NCBI RefSeq assembly: GCF_022343685.1
Contig: NZ_CP092123.1
Span: 372,001 to 436,000, forward strand
Reading direction: 5' to 3'
DNA from: Marinobacterium sediminicola
GTDB lineage: Bacteria > Pseudomonadota > Gammaproteobacteria > Pseudomonadales > Balneatricaceae
Length of the DNA: 64,000 nucleotides
Shown here piece after piece: positions 37,436 through 46,436 of this stretch. The translations under genes and the position numbers were made by a program. Positions within the stretch are counted from its first letter, which is position 1. Each line of letters begins with the position of its first letter. A model generated the notes under the pieces. It ran no database searches. It had not been told where the DNA came from and saw only the letters and a program-made list of their open reading frames with translations.

Positions 37436-38809
37436 ATGCGCAAGCTGGGATCATTGCTTGGAATACTGGTGCTGGCAACGGCAGCGGCATACGGCGTGTA
37501 TTGGTATCAGGTCAAAAGCAAGGTTGATGAGCTGGTACAGCAGCTTTCACCTTTTGCCAGCATTCAATATGGCGCCATCTATGCGCACCCTGACGGTACT
37601 GTAGGCGTCAACGCACTGAGTATTGCGCCTCATCAGGTTCATTCACCGGTTGAGATTGAGCAGGTTCGCGTTCAGGCCGGTGGTCCGCTTGCGTTGATCT
37701 TCGGTGCGGATGAGCCTCCGGCAGAGCTTTTTGTCAGTCTCAAGCGGGTGGAACAAAGTCTTGAGTCCGCACTTTTCCATGATCTGCAAAAACAGATGGA
37801 CCTGGCGCGTGAGTCCAACCCTCTGTATGTCAGTCCAGCGGCCTTGGGCTGTGGATCCATCCGGCAGTTCGATGTCAGTACGACGCGAATGATGGGCTAC
37901 CGTGACCTGGTCATGGATCTGGACTTGCATTACCAGGGCGATGAAAATGCGCGCAAGATCCGTTTTGAAGCACAGGTGGATATCGACAAGATGGGTGATA
38001 CCCGTCTGGAAATGGTGTTCAGTGCTGACCCTGCCCAGCTCAAGAACCCTATGATGGCCACTGGCAGTGCGCGCCTGGAAAAGCTGAGTGTCGATTATCG
38101 TGATCGCGGCTATAACCAGCGTCAGGTGAACCTCTGTGCCCGTGAGGCTGAAATGCGCCCAGCAGATTATCGCGCTCACCACCTTGAACTGTTCAAGCGC
38201 TGGCTCTACACCAATGGTATTGAACTGCCGGCCGGATGGCTGGAAGCCTATGCCGACTTCCAGCAGGAAGGTTCTTCCTTTACCCTCTCGATGAATCCGG
38301 TAGGAGGCTTCGGCTCAGCCGAGTTGATGATGATGCAGGATCCTCGCTACCTGATCGAAAAGCTGAATCCGAGCGTCAAGGTGAATGATGCCCCGTTGAA
38401 CCTCGACGGCGTCAAGTGGGATGAACTTGTCATGCAGTTCGCCCTCGCCGGCAGCGGCAGTCGTGTAGCACGTGAGAGTGAGCAGGTGTCTGTTGAGCAG
38501 CCGGCAGAAGTTATGGAGGTGCCGGTTGAAAGCCGAGTGGAGACTGCTGCAGTTGGCCGTCTTGAGGAGCCTGCACGACCGGCTATTCAGAAACCGGTTG
38601 CCAAGCGCTTCCGTGAAACACCGGTCGAGCAGCTTGGGGATCATATCGGGGCGAATGTGCGTATCTTTACCTACTTTGGTAACGATGTCGAAGGCCGTCT
38701 GGTGGCAGTTGAGCAGCACGGTGTCCGTGTACTCCAGCGTCTGGAGCAGGGGATGGCCGAATACCCGCTTGATTACAAGCGTATTGAGCAGGTTGAGGTT
38801 TATCGTTGA
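37436..38809 (+). CDS. Hypothetical membrane-anchored protein (457 aa)
   Basis: No family recognised. An uncleaved N-terminal helix (residues 3-22, LGSLLGILVLATAAAYGVYW) should anchor it in the inner membrane with the rest in the periplasm. Residues 25-330 are a mixed beta-rich region reminiscent of AsmA-like or DUF945-like exported proteins. A Pro/Glu/Val-rich linker (about 340-395) leads to a small barrel-like C-terminal domain (HIGANVRIFTYFGNDVEGRL) of SH3/LSm flavour. The stop overlaps the xerD start by 4 bp, so the two are translationally coupled. Pseudomonas also has unknown genes between rplS and xerD. Confidence 0.7.
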   Translation: MRKLGSLLGILVLATAAAYGVYWYQVKSKVDELVQQLSPFASIQYGAIYAHPDGTVGVNALSIAPHQVHSPVEIEQVRVQAGGPLALIFGADEPPAELFVSLKRVEQSLESALFHDLQKQMDLARESNPLYVSPAALGCGSIRQFDVSTTRMMGYRDLVMDLDLHYQGDENARKIRFEAQVDIDKMGDTRLEMVFSADPAQLKNPMMATGSARLEKLSVDYRDRGYNQRQVNLCAREAEMRPADYRAHHLELFKRWLYTNGIELPAGWLEAYADFQQEGSSFTLSMNPVGGFGSAELMMMQDPRYLIEKLNPSVKVNDAPLNLDGVKWDELVMQFALAGSGSRVARESEQVSVEQPAEVMEVPVESRVETAAVGRLEEPARPAIQKPVAKRFRETPVEQLGDHIGANVRIFTYFGNDVEGRLVAVEQHGVRVLQRLEQGMAEYPLDYKRIEQVEVYR

Positions 38810-39735
38810 GTCATGATCGACGCTGTACGACCCGGTCGCCTCAGGCGACCGATGTCGAACTGATCGAATCCTGGATCAATGTGCTCTGGCTGGAAAAGGG
38901 CTTGAGTGAAAATTCTCAGTCATCCTATCGTCGTGATCTGCGCCAGTATGCACTTTGGCTGAATCAGCGGCAGCTTGGCCTCTTGCATGCCGGGCGCTCG
39001 GAGCTTCAGCACTACCTCAACTGGCGGCTCGAACAGCAACTCAAAAGCAGCTCGACTTCCAGGCTGCTTTCCTGTCTGCGCGGTTTCTACCGCTATCTGT
39101 TACGTGAGGGACGGATCAGTACTGACCCCACGCTCAACCTGGATAACCCGCGTACCGGGCGGCCGTTGCCTAAAACGCTGACCGAGCAGGATGTCGAGAC
39201 TCTGCTGGCCGCTCCGGATACTTCGGATGTGCTCGGGCTGAGGGATCGCACCATGCTGGAAGTGCTTTATGCCACAGGCCTGCGGGTCAGTGAACTGATT
39301 GCTCTGCAGTTGGAGCAGATCAATCAGCGCATCGGCGTCATTCGTGTGATCGGTAAGGGTAATAAAGAGCGCCTGGTCCCGGTTGGGGATGAGGCCCTTT
39401 ACTGGGTTCAACGCTACCTCAAAGAAGCGCGGCCAATGCTGGTCCGAGATATGCGCGAAGAGGCACTCTTTCTGAGTCAGCGTGGGCAGATGATGACACG
39501 GCAGACTTTCTGGTATCGTGTCAAACGCTATGCGATTGAAAGTGGAGTTGATAAGCCGCTGTCACCGCATGTGCTGCGCCATGCGTTTGCAACACATTTG
39601 CTGAATCACGGCGCCGATTTGCGTGTGGTGCAGATGTTGCTGGGGCACAGCGACCTGTCAACCACCCAGATCTATACCCACGTGGCCAGTCATCGTCTGC
39701 AGTCGCTGCACCGTGAACATCATCCGCGTGGCTAG
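38806..39735 (+). CDS. xerD: Site-specific tyrosine recombinase XerD
   Basis: 309 residues. N-terminal SAM-like domain (ENSQSSYRRDLRQYALWL) and catalytic domain with Arg in ATGLRVSELIAL, Lys in GKGNKERLVPV, HxLRH in HVLRHAFATHLLNHGAD, and the Tyr in LSTTQIYTHV. With XerC it resolves chromosome dimers at dif. The start is a TTG at 38806 that overlaps the upstream stop; no in-frame ATG is found nearby. The xerD-dsbC-hom-thrC-recJ order is that of Pseudomonas. Confidence 0.95.
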   Translation: MSHDRRCTTRSPQATDVELIESWINVLWLEKGLSENSQSSYRRDLRQYALWLNQRQLGLLHAGRSELQHYLNWRLEQQLKSSSTSRLLSCLRGFYRYLLREGRISTDPTLNLDNPRTGRPLPKTLTEQDVETLLAAPDTSDVLGLRDRTMLEVLYATGLRVSELIALQLEQINQRIGVIRVIGKGNKERLVPVGDEALYWVQRYLKEARPMLVRDMREEALFLSQRGQMMTRQTFWYRVKRYAIESGVDKPLSPHVLRHAFATHLLNHGADLRVVQMLLGHSDLSTTQIYTHVASHRLQSLHREHHPRG

Positions 39736-39793
39736 GAACTAAAACGGCTTGAGCAGATCACAGCCGTATAACCTGTTTTTAATTGAGGCTCTC

Positions 39794-40528
39794 ATGCGAT
39801 CTACCACCCTGACATCAGCCATGATGCTGGTCCTGACAGGTTCTGTCTGGGCCGCTGAAAGTGCAGAAGAAAATATCCGCCAGCAACTGAGTCAGGTCGA
39901 CAGTCGACTGCAGGTGCAGAGTGTTCAGCCGGCTCCGGTTGCCGGGCTTTATGAAGTTATGCTCAGCAGTGGCGAAACCCTCTATGCCGACATGAAGGGG
40001 GAGTATCTGCTGGCGGGCCAGCTGTTCAAGGTGGATCAGGAGCAGGGGCTGGTCAACCTGACCGAGCAGAAGCGAAATCTGGCGCGTCTGGAAGCAATGC
40101 AGGCGCTGGATGAGGCTGATATGGTGGTATACAAGCCAACCGGCGAGGTTAAGGCCACCTTGCATGTGTTTACCGATGTGGACTGCCCTTACTGCCGCAA
40201 GCTGCATGAGGAAGTACCGGCATTGAACAAGATGGGAGTGCAGGTCAATTACCTGGCTTTTCCGCGTGGTGGTCCCGGTTCCCCTGCCCATCTGAAAATG
40301 CAGACCATCTGGTGCGGCACAGAGGCTCAGCGTCGTGAGCGTATGGATGCGATCAAGGGTGGCGAGCGTCTGGACAACGAAAGCTGTGAAAACCCGGTAC
40401 TGGACCAGTATGTACTGGGGCAGACGCTGGGCGTGACCGGTACACCTGCGCTGATCACCGATGATGGAACACTGCTGCCGGGCTACATGCCGGCGGCACG
40501 ATTGCAGCAGATTCTCAAGCTGAACTGA
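39794..40528 (+). CDS. dsbC: Thiol:disulfide interchange protein DsbC
   Basis: 244 residues with a signal peptide (cleavage near SVWAAES), N-terminal dimerisation domain and a thioredoxin-fold domain with the active site C131-PY-C134 (DCPYCRK). The later Cys pair (WCGTEAQR, SCENPV) is also typical. Periplasmic disulfide isomerase kept reduced by DsbD. Ends before a terminator. Confidence 0.93.
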   Translation: MRSTTLTSAMMLVLTGSVWAAESAEENIRQQLSQVDSRLQVQSVQPAPVAGLYEVMLSSGETLYADMKGEYLLAGQLFKVDQEQGLVNLTEQKRNLARLEAMQALDEADMVVYKPTGEVKATLHVFTDVDCPYCRKLHEEVPALNKMGVQVNYLAFPRGGPGSPAHLKMQTIWCGTEAQRRERMDAIKGGERLDNESCENPVLDQYVLGQTLGVTGTPALITDDGTLLPGYMPAARLQQILKLN

Positions 40529-40564
40529 GCGCGACCGGATCGGAGCCGGGCGACCAGTCATGAC

Positions 40565-40599
40565 AAAGGCGGGCATACATAGTGTATGACCCGCCTTTT
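40565..40599 (+). terminator. Rho-independent terminator after dsbC
   Basis: AAAGGCGGG(C)ATAC... pairs with GTATGACCCGCCTTTT; T tract on the plus strand and A tract before the stem. Confidence 0.85.
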
Positions 40600-40602
40600 C
40601 GC

Positions 40603-40639
40603 TATAATGGAGCCCATTTTTTGACCGCCGGCCGGCGGT
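40603..40639 (+). promoter_or_regulatory. Candidate promoter and palindromic operator before hom
   Basis: TATAAT at 40603-40608 is followed 15 bp on by a perfect 16-bp palindrome ACCGCCGGCCGGCGGT (40624-40639) in the leader of hom. The position fits an operator or an mRNA hairpin near the transcription start. No good -35 element was seen, and no threonine attenuator-type leader peptide was recognised. Confidence 0.4.
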
Positions 40640-40674
40640 GACTGATCTGACCGAACTATCTGCGAGGTGTTGGC

Positions 40675-41976
40675 TTGAAACCTGTAAAAGTAGGGATCTG
40701 TGGTCTGGGGACCGTTGGTGGCGGTACCTTCAATGTCCTGACGCGAAATGCAGAGGAGATTTCCCGGCGTGCCGGGCGCCATATCGTGATTGAACAGATT
40801 GCGACGCGCCGTGACAACCCCGCCTGCGATACCAGCGGCATGCAGACAACCACGGATATCTTTGAGGTGGCAACCAACCCCGAGATCGACATCGTCGTGG
40901 AACTGATCGGCGGCTACGACACCGCACGTGATCTGGTCATGACCGCCATCGAAAACGGCAAGCATGTGGTCACTGCCAACAAGGCGCTGATCGCCGTGCA
41001 CGGCAACGAAATCTTCGAAGCCGCGCAGGAAAAAAACGTCATGGTTGCATTCGAGGCTTCCGTGGCAGGTGGTATTCCGATCATCAAGGCGATCCGTGAA
41101 GGTCTGGCGGCAAACCAGATCAACTGGCTGGCCGGCATCATCAACGGTACCGGCAACTTCATCATGACCGAGATGCGCGAGAAGGGTCGCGAGTTTGCTG
41201 ATGTGTTGCAGGAAGCTCAGGCACTGGGTTATGCGGAAGCCGATCCGACCTTCGATGTCGAAGGGATTGATGCTGCGCACAAGCTGACCATCCTGTCTTC
41301 GCTGGCATTCGGTATCCCGCTGCAGTTCAGCAAGGGTTACACCGAAGGCATCAGCAAGATCACTCCGCAGGATATCCAGTACGCGGAAGAACTGGGTTAC
41401 CGCGTCAAGCATCTGGGCATCACCCGTCGTACCGACAAGGGGATCGAGCTGCGTGTTCACCCCACGCTGATTCCCAGGGAAGTGCTGCTGGCCAATGTGA
41501 ACGGCGTTATGAATGCGGTGCTGGTGGATGGCGATGCCGTTGGCCAGACCATGTACTACGGCCCGGGTGCCGGTGCCGAAGCGACCGCCTCTGCCGTGGT
41601 GGCGGATATCGTGGATGTGGTCCGTACCCTGACCGCCGATCGCGACAACCGTGTGCCGCACCTGGCGTTCCAGCCGTCCGAACTGTCCGATGCGCCGGTG
41701 CTGCCGGTGGAAGAAACCACCAGCGCCTACTACCTGCGCCTGCAGGCCGTTGAGCGTCCCGGGGTGCTGGCCCATGTGACCCGTATTCTGGGTGAGAAGG
41801 GCATCAATATCGAAGCGATCATCCAGAAACAGACCACCGAGGCTCAGGTGCCGGTGATCATGCTGACTCAGCGAGTGGAAGAGCGGATGATGAACGAAGC
41901 GATCCGCGAGATCGAAGCGTTGCCGGACATTCTCGGCGAAATCGTTCGCATCCGTGTCGAGCTGCTGGCTGATTGA
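40675..41976 (+). CDS. hom: Homoserine dehydrogenase
   Basis: 433 residues, stand-alone (not fused to aspartokinase). NAD(P)-binding motif GICGLGTVGGGTFNVL, catalytic domain with INGTGNFIMTEM and DPTFDVEGIDAAHKLTIL, and a C-terminal ACT domain (RPGVLAHVTRILGEKGINIEAI) for feedback control. TTG start. Followed 11 bp later by thrC; they make threonine from aspartate semialdehyde via homoserine (thrB is not here). Confidence 0.96.
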   Translation: MKPVKVGICGLGTVGGGTFNVLTRNAEEISRRAGRHIVIEQIATRRDNPACDTSGMQTTTDIFEVATNPEIDIVVELIGGYDTARDLVMTAIENGKHVVTANKALIAVHGNEIFEAAQEKNVMVAFEASVAGGIPIIKAIREGLAANQINWLAGIINGTGNFIMTEMREKGREFADVLQEAQALGYAEADPTFDVEGIDAAHKLTILSSLAFGIPLQFSKGYTEGISKITPQDIQYAEELGYRVKHLGITRRTDKGIELRVHPTLIPREVLLANVNGVMNAVLVDGDAVGQTMYYGPGAGAEATASAVVADIVDVVRTLTADRDNRVPHLAFQPSELSDAPVLPVEETTSAYYLRLQAVERPGVLAHVTRILGEKGINIEAIIQKQTTEAQVPVIMLTQRVEERMMNEAIREIEALPDILGEIVRIRVELLAD

Positions 41977-41987
41977 GGAATACAGGA

Positions 41988-43382
41988 ATGAACTACATCT
42001 CTACCCGCGGCCAGGCGCCGAAACTGAAATTTGCCGATGTGCTCCTGGCCGGTCTGGCCAGCGACGGTGGTTTGTATGTGCCGGAAGAGCTGCCGACTTT
42101 TTCCCAGGACGAGATCGCTTCCTGGGCCGGGCTGTCCTATGCCGAACTGGCATTCAAGGTGATCAAGCCGTTTGTGGCTGACTGCATCAGCGAAACCGAC
42201 CTCAAGCGCATGGTGGATGAGACCTATGCCGGTTTCAACCACAGCGCCGTGGCGCCGCTGAAAGAGCTGGGAACCAATGAGTGGGTACTGGAGCTGTTCC
42301 ACGGCCCGACCCTGGCGTTCAAGGACTTCGCGCTGCAGCTGCTGGGCCGCCTGATGGATCATGTATTGGCCGAGCGCGGCGAGCGTCTGGTGATCATGGG
42401 TGCCACCTCCGGTGACACCGGCTCCGCTGCGATCGAAGGCTGCCGTCACTCCGAGCATCTGGATATCTTCATCCTGCACCCCTATCAGCGTGTCTCCGAA
42501 GTTCAGCGTCGCCAGATGACCACCATTCTGGAAGACAATGTGTTCAATATCGCGCTGGAAGGCAACTTCGACGACTGCCAGCAGATGGTCAAGGACAGCT
42601 TTGCCGATCAGGGGTTCCTGAAGGGCATGAAGCTGGGTGCGGTGAACTCGATCAACTGGGCGCGCATCATGTCCCAGATCGTTTACTACTTCTCTGCGGC
42701 GCTGGCCGTGGGCGGTCCGCACCGTCCGGTGTCCTTCTCCGTGCCGACCGGCAATTTCGGTGACATCTTCGCCGGTTACCTGGCCAAGCAGATGGGTCTG
42801 CCGATCGAGCAGCTGGTGGTGGCCACCAACCGCAATGACATTCTGCACCGCGTGATCAGTGGCAACGACATGTCCAAAGGCGATCTGGTCCATACCCTGT
42901 CCCCGTCCATGGATATCATGGTCAGCTCCAACTTCGAGCGTCTGCTGTTCGATGTCTACGGCCGTGACGGTGCAGCCATCGACGATCTGATGGCACGCTT
43001 CAAGACCGAATCCGTACAGCTGGACCCGGCGCAGTGGGACAAGGTCCGTGAGGTGTTCGACAGCTACGCAGTTAACGACGATACCACCTGCGAAGTGATC
43101 AAGGATGTGCATGCCGAGACCGGCTACCTGCTTGATCCGCACACCGCTATTGGCGTCAAGGCGGCGCGTGAATGCTGGCGCGACAAGTCAGTGCCGATGA
43201 TCACGCTGGCCACTGCTCACCCGGTCAAATTCCCGGAGCCGGTGGTCAAGGCTGGTCTGGAATCGCCGCAGCTGCCGGCGCACATGGCTGACCTGTTCGA
43301 GCGTGAAGAGCGATACGAAGTGCTGGCCAACGACCTGTCTCAGGTGCAGAGCTTTATCGCCGGTCACGTTCACCGCGACTGA
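41988..43382 (+). CDS. thrC: Threonine synthase
   Basis: 464 residues, PLP enzyme converting O-phosphohomoserine to threonine. PLP lysine in FHGPTLAFKDFALQLLG, phosphate loop GATSGDTGSAAIEG, NSINWARIMSQIVYYF and FSVPTGNFGDIFAGYLA are all present. The ATG at 41988 was chosen because the family starts MNYISTRG. Second gene of the hom-thrC operon. Confidence 0.97.
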   Translation: MNYISTRGQAPKLKFADVLLAGLASDGGLYVPEELPTFSQDEIASWAGLSYAELAFKVIKPFVADCISETDLKRMVDETYAGFNHSAVAPLKELGTNEWVLELFHGPTLAFKDFALQLLGRLMDHVLAERGERLVIMGATSGDTGSAAIEGCRHSEHLDIFILHPYQRVSEVQRRQMTTILEDNVFNIALEGNFDDCQQMVKDSFADQGFLKGMKLGAVNSINWARIMSQIVYYFSAALAVGGPHRPVSFSVPTGNFGDIFAGYLAKQMGLPIEQLVVATNRNDILHRVISGNDMSKGDLVHTLSPSMDIMVSSNFERLLFDVYGRDGAAIDDLMARFKTESVQLDPAQWDKVREVFDSYAVNDDTTCEVIKDVHAETGYLLDPHTAIGVKAARECWRDKSVPMITLATAHPVKFPEPVVKAGLESPQLPAHMADLFEREERYEVLANDLSQVQSFIAGHVHRD

Positions 43383-43486
43383 TCACTGACGGCTGAGTCC
43401 GTTCCGGCGGGCCTGCTTTCTGCAGGTCCGCCATGCTTGTCCTGTTTTTTCCGCCTTTGCCCCTTGTCGTTGCTGGACTGTCCTGC

Positions 43487-45220
43487 ATGAGCGTATCCGA
43501 TCCGATCATCGAACAACGGCCACTCCAGGTCGATCCCGCCCACCCTAATCTGAGCGCGCTCGATCCCGTGCTGGCCCGCATTTACGCCGCGCGTGGTATC
43601 GATGATCCCGAGCAACTGGGGCGTCGTTTGCAGGAACTGCTGCCGGATAGCCAGATGAAAGGGGTTCCTGCGGCAGTGGAGCGTTTGCTGGTCGCATTCG
43701 AGCAGCGCCAGAAAATACTCATCGTCGGTGACTTCGATTGTGATGGTGCCACCAGTACCAGTGTGGCAGTACTGGGGTTACGCATGCTGGGCGTGGCCGA
43801 GGTGGACTATCTCGTGCCCAACCGCTTCGAGTACGGCTATGGCCTCAGTCCCGAAATTGTTGAGGTCGCGGCAAAAAGCCAGCCGGATCTGGTGATTACC
43901 GTGGATAACGGCATCTCCAGCATTGAGGGGGTGGCGCGCGCCAAGGCGCTGGGCATTGACGTGATCGTTACCGATCATCACTTGGCCGGGGCCGAGCTGC
44001 CCGAGGCCTGTGCCATCGTCAACCCCAACCAGCCGGGCTGCGATTTTATTGCCAAGTCCACCTGCGGTGTGGGCGTGATTTTCTATGTGCTGATTGCGCT
44101 GCGCCGCGCCCTGAATGAACGTGGCTGGTTCAACGGTCAGCCGCCCAATCTGGCGGCCCTGCTGGATCTGGTCGCGCTGGGCACGGTAGCGGACGTGGTA
44201 CCGCTGGAGCGCAACAACCGCGCGCTGGTGTGGCAGGGGCTGCAGCGTATCCGTGCCGGTCAGGCGCGGCCCGGCTTGCTGGCGCTGATCGAAGTGTCCG
44301 GCCGTCGTCGTGACCGCATCGTTGCCAGTGACCTGGGCTTTGCCATCGCACCAAGGCTGAATGCCGCCGGACGTCTGGAAGACATGTCGATCGGCATCGA
44401 ATGTCTGCTGGAAGAGAACTACGACCGCGCACTGTCGATGGCCCGTGAACTGGATGAGCTCAATCGAGAGCGCCGCGGTATTGAGCAGGAAATGCAGCAG
44501 CAGGCACTGGAGCTGCTGGGACAGCTGAGCCTGAATGATCAGGAGCTGCCGTTTGGCCTGTGTCTGTATGACGAATACTGGCATCAGGGCGTGATAGGCA
44601 TTCTGGCCTCGCGCATCAAGGAGCGGGTGCACCGACCGGTGATCGCCTTCGCCCCCGGTGACGAGGGCGAGATCAAGGGTTCGGCGCGTTCGATCAACGG
44701 TTTTCATATCCGTGACGGCCTCGATGCCGTGGCGGCCAGGCATCCGGGCCTGCTGAAGAAGTTCGGTGGTCATGCCATGGCAGCCGGTCTGACCATCGCC
44801 GCCGATGATCTGGCGGCCTTCAGCGATGCCTTCGATGCCGAAGTGCGTCGTCAACTGAACGCCGAAGACCTGACCCAACGCATCCTCACCGATGGCGAGT
44901 TGCCGGAAACAGCGTTCAGCATGGAACTGGCAGAAGCGTTGCGCAACGCGGGTCCCTGGGGGCATCAGTTCCCCGAGCCGCTGTTCGAGGGCCGCTTCCA
45001 CCTGCTGCAGCAGCGCATCGTCGGCCAGCGCCACCTCAAGCTGGTGGTGATGCCCGAAGGCGGCACCCTAGCGCTGGATGCCATCGCTTTCAATGTGGAT
45101 ACGCTGGTGTGGCCGGATGAGTCGGTACAGAAGGTGCGCCTGGTGTACCGGCTGGACGTGAATGAATTTCGTGGCCAACGCAGTCTGCAGCTGATGGTGG
45201 ACTGGATCGGCACGGACTGA
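43487..45220 (+). CDS. recJ: Single-stranded-DNA-specific exonuclease RecJ
   Basis: 577 residues, 5'-3' exonuclease. DHH-family motifs: VGDFDCDGATST, TVDNGISS, DHHLAGAELPEA, and the DHHA1 motif KKFGGHAMAAGL, then a C-terminal OB fold. The ATG at 43487 (MSVSDPII) fits family length better than upstream codons. No disposable overlap with thrC, 104 bp gap. Confidence 0.96.
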   Translation: MSVSDPIIEQRPLQVDPAHPNLSALDPVLARIYAARGIDDPEQLGRRLQELLPDSQMKGVPAAVERLLVAFEQRQKILIVGDFDCDGATSTSVAVLGLRMLGVAEVDYLVPNRFEYGYGLSPEIVEVAAKSQPDLVITVDNGISSIEGVARAKALGIDVIVTDHHLAGAELPEACAIVNPNQPGCDFIAKSTCGVGVIFYVLIALRRALNERGWFNGQPPNLAALLDLVALGTVADVVPLERNNRALVWQGLQRIRAGQARPGLLALIEVSGRRRDRIVASDLGFAIAPRLNAAGRLEDMSIGIECLLEENYDRALSMARELDELNRERRGIEQEMQQQALELLGQLSLNDQELPFGLCLYDEYWHQGVIGILASRIKERVHRPVIAFAPGDEGEIKGSARSINGFHIRDGLDAVAARHPGLLKKFGGHAMAAGLTIAADDLAAFSDAFDAEVRRQLNAEDLTQRILTDGELPETAFSMELAEALRNAGPWGHQFPEPLFEGRFHLLQQRIVGQRHLKLVVMPEGGTLALDAIAFNVDTLVWPDESVQKVRLVYRLDVNEFRGQRSLQLMVDWIGTD

Positions 45221-45329
45221 GTCTGGTTAAATTCTGTATACGGTGTCGTTTGGTCTGCTGTTAGGCTAGGATACGCGCCCCGTTTTGATTGCCCATTAGA
45301 CCGGCCGGAAGCTGGCCGAGGAGTACCTC

Positions 45330-45509
45330 ATGCATGAACTGACTTTGGAAGAATTGACCGCACTGCTGAGCGTGTTTGACCGTGCCGGCGATACTGTGGA
45401 TGCCGTTGAAGCCGATCTTCTGAACCGTCTCAAAACTGCCCATGCCGAGCGCAGCGAGCTGGAAAGCATGGATTTTGATGACTGCCTCGGTGGTGCCTGC
45501 AAGCTGTAA
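45330..45509 (+). CDS. Hypothetical small acidic protein (59 aa)
   Basis: Not recognised. The ATG at 45330 follows a GAGGAG ribosome-binding site, and the frame runs 59 codons: MHELTLEELTALLSVF, an amphipathic Leu-rich helix, then DRAGDTVDAVEADLL, and a Cys-containing end DFDDCLGGACKL. The stop is 9 bp before the nfo start, so it is probably co-transcribed with nfo. The helix resembles ribosome- or protein-binding small helices but no function is claimed. Confidence 0.65.
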   Translation: MHELTLEELTALLSVFDRAGDTVDAVEADLLNRLKTAHAERSELESMDFDDCLGGACKL

Positions 45510-45518
45510 GAGGTTGTC

Positions 45519-46364
45519 ATGTACTATATCGGAGCTCATGTCAGCGCTTCGGGCGGGGTTGAAAATGCCCCGCTGAACGCCGCCAGAATCGGTGCCAACG
45601 CCTTTGCCCTGTTTACCAAGAATCAGCGTCGCTGGGATGCCAAACCGCTGACCAGCAAAAGCATCAAGGCATTCAAGGCCAACTGCGAGCGGCTGGGTTT
45701 TTCAGCGGATCAGATCCTGCCGCATGACAGCTACCTGATCAACCTGGGTCACCCGGAAACAGACGCTCTGGAAAAATCCCGCGTGGCTTTTCTGGACGAG
45801 ATGCAACGCTGTGAACAGCTCGGGCTCAAGTTGCTCAACTTCCACCCCGGTAGCCATCTGCGCAAGGTGGATGAAGCAACCTGCCTGAGCACCATCGCTG
45901 AGTCGATCAACCTGGCGCTGGCCGAGACTGAAAACGTTGTCGCCGTGATCGAAAATACCGCTGGTCAAGGCTCCAATCTGGGCTTTCGCTTTGAGCAGCT
46001 GGCCGCGATCATCGAGCAGGTCGATGACAAGTCCCGTGTGGGGGTCTGTCTCGATACCTGTCACACCTTTGCCGCGGGCTATGACCTGCGTACACCCGAA
46101 GCCTGTGAGCATACCTTCGCCGAGTTTGAGCGTATCGTCGGGTTCGAGTACCTGCGGGGGATGCACCTGAACGACTCCAAGGGAGCGCTGGAAAGCCGTA
46201 TTGACCGCCACCACAGCCTGGGGCAGGGTGAAATCGGCTGGGCGCCTTTCGAATACATCATGAAAGATCCCCGCTTTGAAGGTATTCCGCTGGTACTGGA
46301 GACCATCGAGCCGGAGATCTGGGCTGATGAGATCCAGCAGCTGCGGGCGCTGGCGGCTGCCTGA
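45519..46364 (+). CDS. nfo: Endonuclease IV
   Basis: 281 residues, AP endonuclease with a trinuclear zinc site in a TIM barrel. Metal and active-site segments: [75 protein letters not shown], and LETIEPE. Cleaves abasic sites in base-excision repair. Starts 9 bp after the small gene. Confidence 0.97.
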   Translation: MYYIGAHVSASGGVENAPLNAARIGANAFALFTKNQRRWDAKPLTSKSIKAFKANCERLGFSADQILPHDSYLINLGHPETDALEKSRVAFLDEMQRCEQLGLKLLNFHPGSHLRKVDEATCLSTIAESINLALAETENVVAVIENTAGQGSNLGFRFEQLAAIIEQVDDKSRVGVCLDTCHTFAAGYDLRTPEACEHTFAEFERIVGFEYLRGMHLNDSKGALESRIDRHHSLGQGEIGWAPFEYIMKDPRFEGIPLVLETIEPEIWADEIQQLRALAAA

Positions 46365-46436
46365 GACCTGTCATACCCCTGTCACGGAGGCGGCCTAGAC
46401 TCGCTCTGTTTTTTTAGCAGCAGGTGTGAGTGCGGT

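Noticed and set aside
40558-41775. 405-codon open frame on the minus strand opposite hom
   Set aside because: Shadow of hom; low-complexity reversed composition and no recognisable domain.
41868-43142. 424-codon open frame on the minus strand opposite thrC
   Set aside because: Antisense to a clear threonine synthase, His/Gln-rich composition typical of reversed GC-rich coding sequence.
43778-45034. 418-codon open frame on the minus strand opposite recJ
   Set aside because: Shadow of recJ, with no start context or family match.
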